DNA of 5,130 bases from Chloroflexota bacterium (lineage in GTDB: Bacteria; Chloroflexota; DTOL01; JACQYG01): positions 1 to 5,130 of the forward strand of contig JACQYG010000182.1 in assembly GCA_016208345.1 (NCBI GenBank), read 5' to 3'. The notes beneath the pieces are model-generated. The model made no database searches. It saw only the letters and a program-made list of their open reading frames with translations, and had not been told where the DNA came from. This document shows positions 1 to 5,093 of this stretch, in pieces. The number at the start of each line of letters is the position of its first letter. Position 1 is the stretch's first letter. Made by a program: the position numbers and the translations under genes.

Positions 1-633
1 GTATTGGCAATGAAATACCGGTACGCCCTGCCCGCTGCATCCTTCCAGGAACTGGCCGCATTTCCCGAGGAAGCACATCTGGAGATCGCCCGCAGCACCG
101 CCCAGGCCTCCATCACCCTGGTGCGGGACGACCGAGGCCTCGTCCCCCTTCGCCTGGACGGCGGAATGACTCTGGCACTCATCGAGTTCACCCAGGTGCG
201 CTTTTCACTGGCGGAAGAGATGCGAAAAACCTCCGAGCTACTAACGAGAGAGATCAGGCACCGCCACGGGCTGGTCCGCCCGGTCAGCCTCAGCTCGCCT
301 CCACCGCCGGACCAGGCAGCCCGGGCCCGGCAGGTAGCCGGGGAAAGCGACGTAATAATCATTGCCACCCGCAACGCCAATTTGCACCCCGAGCAAGGCC
401 GCCTGGTCCGCGAGCTCCTGGCCCTGGGCAAGCCCACCGCCATCATGGCCCTGCGTAGCCCCTACGACCTGATGGCATTCCCCCAGGCCCCAACCTACCT
501 AGCGACCTATGGCGATGCGCCATGCTCAGTGGAGGCGGTGGTGCAGGCGCTGTTTGGGGAGTTAGCACCCCGGGGCCGCCTCCCGGTTTCGATCCCAGGC
601 CTGTATCCCATCGGGCATGGCCTCACCCCGTGA
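1..633 (+). CDS. nagZ: Beta-N-acetylhexosaminidase (GH3, NagZ), C-terminal part; 5' end outside window
   Basis: The frame is open from the first base (VLAMKYRYALP...), so the gene enters from the left and 210 residues of its C-terminal end are visible. These match the C-terminal alpha/beta sandwich domain found in two-domain Gram-positive GH3 enzymes: a SDVIIIATRNANLHPEQ strand-loop, then LGKPTAIMALRSPYDL, then a conserved tail around GELAPRGRLPVSIPG and the end IGHGL. By family knowledge such enzymes remove terminal beta-linked N-acetylglucosamine from peptidoglycan fragments during wall turnover. The TIM-barrel with the catalytic nucleophile and the His/Asp loop would lie upstream, so catalytic competence cannot be judged here. 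Single-domain proteobacterial NagZ lacks this region. The gene ends 41 bp before a GNAT gene on the same strand, which suggests an operon. Family assignment is fairly sure; assignment to NagZ rather than another GH3 glycosidase is inferred. Confidence 0.85.
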   Translation, partial: VLAMKYRYALPAASFQELAAFPEEAHLEIARSTAQASITLVRDDRGLVPLRLDGGMTLALIEFTQVRFSLAEEMRKTSELLTREIRHRHGLVRPVSLSSPPPPDQAARARQVAGESDVIIIATRNANLHPEQGRLVRELLALGKPTAIMALRSPYDLMAFPQAPTYLATYGDAPCSVEAVVQALFGELAPRGRLPVSIPGLYPIGHGLTP

Positions 634-661
634 CCGGGAATCCCCGAGGGGCCCTGCCAGT

Positions 662-666
662 GGAGG
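662..666 (+). promoter_or_regulatory. Ribosome-binding site (GGAGG) for the GNAT gene
   Basis: GGAGG lies 8 bases before the ATG at 675, which is ideal spacing. It fixes that ATG as the start in preference to the in-frame ATG at 690. It sits in the 41-bp gap after nagZ, so the acetyltransferase can be translated independently from a shared transcript. Confidence 0.85.
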
Positions 667-674
667 ATCCGTAA

Positions 675-1655
675 ATGCCGGCCCAGATAATGCCTTATCG
701 CTATTCACAAGCGGGCGAGGTGGTCCGCCTGTGGAACCGCGTTCTAGGGCAAGGGTTTCCACTCCGACGCAGGCTGTTCCACCAACAAACCAGCGGGGAC
801 CCCAACTTCAGGGCCTCCAATGCCTTCGTCGCCCTGGAGGCCGGGGCCATCGTCGGCTTTATCCTGGCCAAGGTCTGGCGGGGCATCGAAGGACCTTGCG
901 AACATTACCGGGGGACCGGTTGGATCACTGCCCTGGTAGTCGATCCAGGCCACCAAAGGATGGGTATAGGCACCCGGCTACTGGCTCAAGCGGAGGGACA
1001 CCTGAAGGCCCAGGGAGCGGCGCTGAGTGTCCTGGGCGGGAGCTTTCACCACTTCTTCCCGGGGGTACCCACTTCGCTTCCCGGGGCCCAGGCCTTCTTC
1101 CAGGCCCACGGCTACGCCTTCAACGAAAGCGTCTCCTACGACCTCCTCCGGGACCTGGGCGACTACGAGACGCCAGCCCCGGTGGAAGGCCTCCTCTCCA
1201 AGTTCGGGAATGACGTCGAGGTCGGGCCTTGCCGGGAATGCGAGGCCCAGGGGCTACTCGAGTTCATCGCACGGGAGTTCTCGGGGCGGTGGTGGTGGGA
1301 GACCAGGCGCTTCCTGGAGCTGGGCGGCGACAGCCGGGAGCTGATGCTCCTGCGGGAGGCGGGCAGGATCAGCGGCTTCTGTCACGTTTTCACCCCCCGG
1401 TCTCGGGTGATCGGTCCCTGCATCTACTGGGCCCCTCTTCTTGGGAGGCACTACGGTGGGTTAGGCCCCATCGGCATCGCCGAGGGCTCGCGAAAAAGAG
1501 GGCTGGGCATGGCGCTCCTCTGCCGGTCCCTGGAATACCTGAAGTCCCAGGGCGCGCGCCGCACCGTCATCGACTGGACCACCCTGCTGGGCTTCTACGG
1601 CAAGCTGGGGTTTGTCCCCTGGAAATCCTATTGGCATGGGGAAAAGGGGCTTTGA
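675..1655 (+). CDS. Tandem-domain GNAT family N-acetyltransferase (possibly GlmA-like)
   Basis: A 326-residue cytoplasmic protein made of two GNAT folds. The first (about 5-160) carries the acetyl-CoA pyrophosphate-loop motif A at 86-100 (ALVVDP, then QRMGIGT). The second (about 180-326) carries RKRGLG at 273-278 and the typical GNAT ending GFYGKLGFVPWKSYW at 306-320. Both glycine-rich loops look intact. An aromatic cluster (RWWWE, 205-209) opens the second half. The start is set by GGAGG 8 bases upstream. GNAT enzymes transfer acetyl from acetyl-CoA to an amine. Placement just behind nagZ suggests an amino-sugar substrate. In Clostridium acetobutylicum a GNAT enzyme, GlmA, acetylates glucosamine and glucosaminides in wall salvage, and B. 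subtilis has a GNAT gene (ybbJ) near its muropeptide-recycling genes. Tandem GNATs also include mycothiol synthase, so the substrate is an inference. The gene ends 9 bp from a convergent gene. Confidence 0.88.
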   Translation: MPAQIMPYRYSQAGEVVRLWNRVLGQGFPLRRRLFHQQTSGDPNFRASNAFVALEAGAIVGFILAKVWRGIEGPCEHYRGTGWITALVVDPGHQRMGIGTRLLAQAEGHLKAQGAALSVLGGSFHHFFPGVPTSLPGAQAFFQAHGYAFNESVSYDLLRDLGDYETPAPVEGLLSKFGNDVEVGPCRECEAQGLLEFIAREFSGRWWWETRRFLELGGDSRELMLLREAGRISGFCHVFTPRSRVIGPCIYWAPLLGRHYGGLGPIGIAEGSRKRGLGMALLCRSLEYLKSQGARRTVIDWTTLLGFYGKLGFVPWKSYWHGEKGL

Positions 1656-1664
1656 TCTCCGGCA

Positions 1665-2066
1665 TCATTCCAAGACCCTGGTCAGGGCATAGCTCACCAC
1701 GCCGATGACGATAGCGCCCAGGAGCGCCGCGGAGAAACCGGCCACGTGGAAGCCCAGTTTGAGTTGCCCGGACAGCCAACTGGTTAGAAGCAGCATGCCG
1801 GCGTTCACCACCAGGGTGAAGAGACCCAGGGTCAATACGTTCACCAGGCAGGTGGCGAACATCACCAGGGGCCGGATCAGGGCATTCACCAGGCCGAAGA
1901 GTGCTGCCACGATGACGATGGTCAGCCAATCTCCGGCAAAGGTGATGCCGTTGGGCACCAGGGAGATGACACGAAAGCCGTCGGCAAAGCGCACGCTGGG
2001 GACGATCTGGGCCGCCACGAACAGTGCCACCGCATTGATCAGCCACCTGAGGACTATATTCCTCAT
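1665..2066 (-). CDS. YvlD/phage-holin-4_2 family small membrane protein
   Basis: A 133-residue, very hydrophobic protein with four likely membrane helices (about 5-22, 48-66, 70-98 and 108-128). Family hallmarks are LFGLVNALIRPLV at 56-68 and LTLGLFTLVVNAGMLLLTSW at 78-97, as in the YvlD/Phage_holin_4_2 group of bacterial inner-membrane proteins. Despite the name, chromosomal members are not linked to phage lysis, and no phage genes are seen here. Their biochemical role is unknown. In B. subtilis YvlD sits in an operon with the DUF4097 protein YvlB, matching this neighbourhood. The start ATG has GGGAG at 2073-2077, six bases upstream. The gene is last of the minus-strand unit, 45 bp after the SHOCT-like gene, and its stop is 9 bp from the stop of the convergent GNAT gene. 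Confidence 0.9.
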   Translation of the reverse strand: MRNIVLRWLINAVALFVAAQIVPSVRFADGFRVISLVPNGITFAGDWLTIVIVAALFGLVNALIRPLVMFATCLVNVLTLGLFTLVVNAGMLLLTSWLSGQLKLGFHVAGFSAALLGAIVIGVVSYALTRVLE

Positions 2067-2111
2067 TGTCTGCTCCCGGCCTTTACTTCTTGCACCCGAA
2101 TCCCCTTCTCT

Positions 2112-2489
2112 CTACTCGACGAACACCTCCACTTTTTCCCCGTGCTCCTCGTCTTCCACATCCACGATCTTGCCCTCCGTGCCGCTCTTGATGGCGTCCA
2201 GTATCTCGTCCAGATCGAGGCCGCCGAGTTCCGGAGCCCGGTGGGCCCCGAACCGCACCCCCATTCTAGCCCCGATCTCCGCCAGGCCCAGCGGGATATT
2301 CACGTTTACCTTGCGCTTTCCGGTGCGCATATCAGTGACTCGCACCCGGAACCATCGCCCCCTGGTGGATTTAACGTCAGCGGCACCCGCTGGGCTCTCC
2401 AGGGCACCCAGAAGTTTTACCCCGTCCTCGGCGCTGATCTGCCCTTTCTCCACCATCTTTAGGATCTGCAACTTCTCGTCCTCCAGCAT
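2112..2489 (-). CDS. Small SHOCT-like domain protein (YvlB/LiaX N-terminal-like module)
   Basis: A 125-residue soluble protein with no signal peptide or membrane segment. Residues 1-31 form a SHOCT-like helical hairpin, ILKMVEKGQISAEDGVKLL (9-27), of the type found at the N-terminus of YvlB and LiaX proteins. Residues 45-125 form a second conserved part with RVRVTDMRTGKRKVNVNIPL and a C-terminal segment LDEILDAIKSGTEGKIVDVE ending in an acidic stretch and VEVFVE. Proteins of this two-part shape accompany DUF4097 proteins in many Gram-positive genomes. Their molecular function is not established; a scaffold or interaction role is an inference from the shared module. The start is supported by AAGGAG six bases upstream. 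It lies 217 bp after the DUF4097 gene and 45 bp before the YvlD-like gene. Confidence 0.85.
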   Translation of the reverse strand: MLEDEKLQILKMVEKGQISAEDGVKLLGALESPAGAADVKSTRGRWFRVRVTDMRTGKRKVNVNIPLGLAEIGARMGVRFGAHRAPELGGLDLDEILDAIKSGTEGKIVDVEDEEHGEKVEVFVE

Positions 2490-2706
2490 CTCCCACTCCT
2501 TGCTTCTTTATGAAGGTATCGGGAACCCGTCCGAGGCCAGGCAAAAGAGCATCGTTCCCCCCTCCTCTTCCTGGCCCACGTTGCCCGCCCTCACCGCTCT
2601 TTGCTCTATTCCACTTTAATATCAGGAGCCGATTTATACTATTGTGCGGCTCTGGATCGTGATCTCAGCGACTAGGACTCACCTTGAGCTTTCTGCCTCA
2701 GAGGGA
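2490..2706 (-). other. 217-bp gap inside the minus-strand unit, no gene seen
   Basis: No coding frame with family resemblance, no clear hairpin plus T-tract and no convincing promoter were found. A local AT-rich patch at 2601-2645 includes TATAAA on the minus strand (2633-2638), but the hexamer 17 bp upstream of it bears no likeness to TTGACA. The only well-supported signal is the ribosome-binding site at its downstream edge. Whether the SHOCT-like and YvlD-like genes share the upstream promoter or have their own is open. Confidence 0.5.
2496..2501 (-). promoter_or_regulatory. Ribosome-binding site (AAGGAG) for the SHOCT-like gene
   Basis: On the minus strand AAGGAG is followed by six bases (TGGGAG) and the ATG ending at 2489. 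This is a near-perfect Shine-Dalgarno match and sets the start. It shows strong independent initiation after the 217-bp gap that follows the DUF4097 gene. Confidence 0.8.
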
Positions 2707-3686
2707 TCACGCCTTGTCACGCTCGGCCAGCTTCGCCAGGGCCTGGTCCACGGTCAGCTCTCCCCGCTCCACCGCTCGCAAGATGACCATCTCCGGCGTA
2801 TCACCGGGGCCACCGGCCGGGGCTGGTGGAGCCATTCTTGGCTCGGCCGCAGGCCTGGATTCTATCTCCGCCCCACCGATGAACAAGTTGCCTGACACCG
2901 AGCGCAATTCCACCGAGGCCCCACCCTCATTGATAACCGCCTGCCAGAAGCCGCGGCCCCCTTCCACCACCTGTGACAGGGCAGGTCGCAATATACCCGC
3001 CCGCTGGTCGTCTTGGCCCTCACGGAACAACGAGCCTCCCGGGGGACGACGAGCCGGAAGTCCCCGCTCACCGAGTTGACCGCATAGCCTCCCTGGGGGC
3101 TCAGGCTGGTCTGGACAGAGACGTTGGCGCTCACCGCCTTGGCCCACAGCGACGAAAGCTGGCAGTTCACCAGTTTTGCATCACCGCTGACCAGTTTAGC
3201 CCCGAAGTTCCCCTTGAGGTTCTCCACCGTAGTGACGCCGCTGACGGCGTCGATGATGGCACTTCCCTGGATGTTGGCCAGTTGCACGTCGCCGCTGACG
3301 GACTTGGCGTAGACTGCACCGCTGATGTCGCTCACTTCCATGGGCCCGCCCACTGTTCGTATAGATACCTGGCTCCAAACCGGCACCTGGACCTCGTAAT
3401 CCACCTCCGGTGGCGTCCGGCTCACGCCGAGCCAGCCGAAGATGTTATCCTTGCCGCCCATGACAGTCCGGGCCGCCACTCGACAGCCGCTTTGCTCCAT
3501 CTCCACCCAGGTCTCCTCGTAGGCCCGCTGTGCTCCCAGGTAGCTCCCCAGCCGCTTGATCGCCGTGATGTGGACCTCGGGCTTGTCCCAACCTCTGACC
3601 TGGATGCGGCCCCGGACGTTTACCAGCGAGAACTCAGCCCGCTGGCCGACCTGAAATGTCCTCTCGTATCGTTCTTCCGCATTCAT
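2707..3686 (-). pseudogene. DUF4097 family (YvlB/LiaX-like) protein with C-terminal SHOCT-like module; single-base frameshift
   Basis: Two overlapping minus-strand frames each hold part of one protein. The first (from the ATG at 3686) gives about 236 residues of DUF4097 with recurring VSG(D/V) beta-strand turns (SVSGDV 129-133, DAVSGV, KLVSGD, NSVSGDF), ending at SGRVYCDLP. After this it turns into non-family sequence and stops at 2862. The -1 frame resumes with LSQVVEGGRGFWQAVINEGG, then ELRSVSGNLFIGG, a Pro/Ala-rich linker and a terminal hairpin ILRAVERGELTVDQALAKL, stopping at 2707. Adding one C to the CCC codon (plus-strand GGG 2979-2981) restores a 326-residue protein. No X-XXY-YYZ slippery site is visible there, so a sequencing error or recent mutation is likelier than programmed slippage. 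The start MNAEERYERTF is preferred to the GTG-type start at 3752 because a G-rich SD-like run lies directly upstream and homology begins there. No signal peptide is seen. Family members act in cell-envelope stress responses; exact activity is unknown. Confidence 0.82.
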
Positions 3687-3708
3687 CCCCCCACCCCGTC
3701 TGGCCAAA

Positions 3709-3725
3709 CTGTACTTGCCTGTACT
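3709..3725. repeat. Direct repeat CTGTACT x2, 10-bp period
   Basis: CTGTACT occurs at 3709-3715 and again at 3719-3725, separated by TGC, so the copies fall on the same face of the helix. They lie in the 78-bp gap between the DUF2089 and DUF4097 genes, 23 bp upstream of the DUF4097 start. This could be a protein- or RNA-level control site or chance; no family knowledge supports a particular binder. Confidence 0.4.
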
Positions 3726-3764
3726 AGACCTGGTGCGCCGGCCTGAGGCCACCCTACCAAGCCG

Positions 3765-4154
3765 TCATTTGCCCCTAAGCAGCCGTGCTGCCTGGTCAGC
3801 GGTGATCTTGCCCTGGGCCAGCTTATCCAGGATCTCCTTGCGTTGCTCAGGGGAAATAACCAACTCCTCGGCCGCTTTCACCCGATCAGTATAGCCCAGG
3901 GCAGTGAGCACATCATTCAGGCGATTCACCACCGTGGGATAGGACATGCCCAACTCCAGGCCCGCGTCCTTAAGGCTGCCGCGGTTCTTGATGAACGTTT
4001 CCACAAACTGCATTTGCTCCCGGGTCAGGCGCTGGAACCTTCCCAAGGCGAAGTTGCCCTCCAGGGCGCTGTCACAGCTCGGGCAGTGCAGCCTGGTGAC
4101 CTCCAGCTCGTCCCCGCACACCGGGCAACGGCCTACGACCGAATATTGAGCCAT
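3765..4154 (-). CDS. DUF2089 family zinc-ribbon/HTH protein, putative transcriptional regulator
   Basis: A 129-residue protein in three parts. Residues 10-27 form a zinc ribbon with two cysteine pairs (C10-P-V-C13 and C24-P-S-C27). Residues about 45-88 form a helix-turn-helix (QMQFVETFIKNRG, then LKDAGLELGMSYPTVVNRL). The last 30 residues are a SHOCT-like hairpin, RKEILDKLAQGKITADQAARLL. This order matches DUF2089 proteins, whose HTH implies DNA binding. The start at 4154 (MAQYSVVGRCPVC) is chosen because family homology begins there, GGGGAAGG lies just upstream, and the promoter at 4193-4221 puts the transcription start near 4186. That excludes the GTG at 4202; the ATG at 4166 remains possible. 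It is the first gene of the unit, 78 bp before the DUF4097 gene, and the inverted repeats at its promoter make autoregulation plausible. The regulatory role is inferred. Confidence 0.87.
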   Translation of the reverse strand: MAQYSVVGRCPVCGDELEVTRLHCPSCDSALEGNFALGRFQRLTREQMQFVETFIKNRGSLKDAGLELGMSYPTVVNRLNDVLTALGYTDRVKAAEELVISPEQRKEILDKLAQGKITADQAARLLRGK

Positions 4155-4192
4155 GGCCTTCCCCATGCCGAAAACATCTATCCTTAACAATA

Positions 4193-4221
4193 ATATTATC
4201 ACAAAGTTTCATTAATGTCAA
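4193..4221 (-). promoter_or_regulatory. Sigma-70-type promoter of the DUF2089 operon
   Basis: Reading the minus strand, TTGACA (4221-4216) is a perfect -35 hexamer. A 17-bp spacer follows, then TAATAT (4198-4193), a 4-of-6 match to the -10 consensus. The surrounding 4170-4262 is strikingly AT-rich against the GC-rich background. Initiation near 4186 would give a leader of about 30 bases to the ATG at 4154. GATAAT with a 15-bp spacer overlaps and is a less likely alternative. Confidence 0.75.
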
Positions 4222-4254
4222 GTCATCATCCAGAATCTTAATGCTGACATTAAG
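4212..4254. promoter_or_regulatory. Inverted TTAATGTCA repeats: candidate operator
   Basis: TTAATGTCA at 4212-4220 is the exact reverse complement of TGACATTAA at 4245-4253, with centres 33 bp (about three helical turns) apart. The distal copy is part of an 18-bp perfect palindrome, CTTAATG-CTGA-CATTAAG (4237-4254). The proximal copy overlaps the -35 box of the DUF2089 promoter. The distal palindrome is centred about 60 bp upstream of the inferred start, a common activator position. Part of the proximal match comes from TTGACA itself. The likely binder is the DUF2089 HTH protein, which is an inference. Confidence 0.55.
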
Positions 4255-4325
4255 TTTTTTAAGTAAGCCCTGGCAATGATGGCCTTCGGCGGTTGAGGCC
4301 AGTGGTGGTGATGGGCGCGGCGGGG

Positions 4326-4344
4326 CCGGGCTTGAAACGCCCGG
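4326..4344. other. GC-rich hairpin downstream of the DUF554-like gene
   Basis: CCGGGC and GCCCGG form a 6-bp stem around a 7-base loop (TTGAAAC), about 50 bp beyond the stop of the DUF554-like frame. No T-tract follows on the minus strand, so it is not a typical intrinsic terminator. It might slow polymerase or protect the transcript end. The rest of 4262-4396 shows no gene. Confidence 0.35.
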
Positions 4345-4396
4345 GGCCAGCCAATGGCGGGCAAGACCAGGAGTGCCCTTGGGGGTTGCAGCGGGG

Positions 4397-4750
4397 TTAG
4401 AAGAGGCGGCTGGCCAGGGCCACGGCGATGGGTGCGATGAAAATCGCCGGGAGCAGGTTGGCCACGCGCAAGCGCTTTATCTCCAAGAGGGCCAGGCCGA
4501 TGCCTACGATCAGGACCCCGCCGATGGCCGTCATCTCCAGCACCATGGGGTCCGTGAGCAAGGCCTTGGCCAGGCCGGCGCCGAGGGTGAGCCCTCCCTG
4601 GTAGATCAAGACCGTCAGGGCGGCGACGATCACGCCCCACCCCAAAGAGGAGGCAAAGGCCAGGGCGGCAAATCCATCCAACATGGACTTCACCGCCAGG
4701 GTGCTGAAGTCACCGGTGAGCCCGTCCTGGATGCTGCCCATTATGGTCAT
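4397..4750 (-). CDS. DUF554-like membrane protein, C-terminal half only
   Basis: A 117-residue hydrophobic product that matches the second half of DUF554 (YdfK/YqgA) membrane proteins: GSIQDGLTGDFSTLAVKSML near the start, then LIYQGGLTLGAGL, EMTAIGGVLIVGIGL, and RVANLLPAIFIAPI. Three membrane segments are likely (about 26-50, 70-88, 95-116). Family members are usually about 225-235 residues, so roughly 110 N-terminal residues are absent. The frame meets an in-frame TAG about 30 bases before the ATG, and that upstream DNA encodes the end of darA. GAGGGG overlaps the darA stop but sits only 3 bases before this ATG; the ATG at 4741 is an alternative start. The piece could be a degraded remnant, a deletion product joined to darA, or a real short form. 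The function of DUF554 proteins is poorly known. Confidence 0.75.
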   Translation of the reverse strand: MTIMGSIQDGLTGDFSTLAVKSMLDGFAALAFASSLGWGVIVAALTVLIYQGGLTLGAGLAKALLTDPMVLEMTAIGGVLIVGIGLALLEIKRLRVANLLPAIFIAPIAVALASRLF

Positions 4751-4757
4751 GGGCCCC

Positions 4758-5093
4758 TCACAACCTCTCGTACCTCTCTACGTTCAGCACGAAAACCGTG
4801 GCCCCTCCTAGCTGCACCTCCACCGGGTATGGCATGTAGAACTCGCCGGGCTCCATGATCGGCGGCAAGGGGTTGACGTACTGAGTGCGAGTGTGACAGC
4901 TATCCCGGATCAGGGCCAGGACCTCCTCTAGTTGTTCCTCTTCCATTCCAACCAGGATGGTGGCGTTCCCCTCCTTGAGGAAACCCCCGGCGGTGTTGAT
5001 CCGGGTAGCGCGATGGCCTTTCTCGGTGAGGGCATCCACCAGCTTCCCGGCGTCTTCGCGGTGCACCATGGCTAAAACCAGCTTCACCGCCAT
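4758..5093 (-). CDS. darA: Cyclic-di-AMP receptor DarA (PII-like, DUF970/YaaQ)
   Basis: A 111-residue cytoplasmic protein that covers the full family length. Recognised features are the N-terminal strand MAVKLVLAMVHREDAGKL, the conserved GGFLKEGNATILVG (36-49) that follows the first flexible loop region, and the C-terminal YPVEVQLGGATVFVLNVERY (89-108). DarA (PstA in Staphylococcus and Listeria) is a trimeric PII-like protein that binds cyclic di-AMP; its downstream partners are not settled. The start MAVKLV is chosen by family length, although its ribosome-binding site is weak (GTGGGAA further upstream) and the frame stays open to the window edge. In many Firmicutes the gene lies in a tmk-yaaQ-yaaR-holB cluster; here the downstream neighbour is a DUF554 fragment 7 bp away. 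Confidence 0.92.
   Translation of the reverse strand: MAVKLVLAMVHREDAGKLVDALTEKGHRATRINTAGGFLKEGNATILVGMEEEQLEEVLALIRDSCHTRTQYVNPLPPIMEPGEFYMPYPVEVQLGGATVFVLNVERYERL

Noticed and set aside
617..1213. Plus-strand frame overlapping the start of the GNAT gene
   Set aside because: Arg/Gly/Pro-rich out-of-frame translation of the GNAT coding region with no support of its own.
1665..2066. Prophage holin, hence a phage remnant
   Set aside because: The name Phage_holin_4_2 is misleading; the sequence is of the chromosomal YvlD type and no phage genes surround it.
1705..2619. Long plus-strand open frame (304 residues) opposite the YvlD-like and SHOCT-like genes
   Set aside because: It is Ser/Thr/Pro-rich without family resemblance, and both genes on the other strand have clear homology and ribosome-binding sites; it is a high-GC antisense shadow.
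2633..2661. Promoter for the SHOCT-like gene based on TATAAA
   Set aside because: The hexamer at the proper -35 distance (CACGAT) has no match to TTGACA and there is no extended TG motif.
2960..3000. Programmed -1 ribosomal frameshift in the DUF4097 gene
   Set aside because: No slippery heptamer and no evident downstream stimulatory hairpin at the frame switch; mutation or read error is simpler.
2973..3746. Plus-strand open frame (257 residues) opposite the DUF4097 gene
   Set aside because: The composition is low-likelihood (His/Asp/Leu/Pro-rich) and no recognisable motif is seen, while the minus strand has clear DUF4097 repeats.
3740..3750. GGCCTGAGGCC palindrome between DUF2089 and DUF4097
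   Set aside because: Arms of 5 bp with a one-base centre cannot form a hairpin, and such GC palindromes are expected by chance in this DNA.
4237..4260. Plus-strand intrinsic terminator (palindrome plus T6)
   Set aside because: No plus-strand gene lies upstream within 2.5 kb, the stem is only 7 AT-rich pairs, and on the minus strand the T-run is on the wrong side; an operator role fits better.
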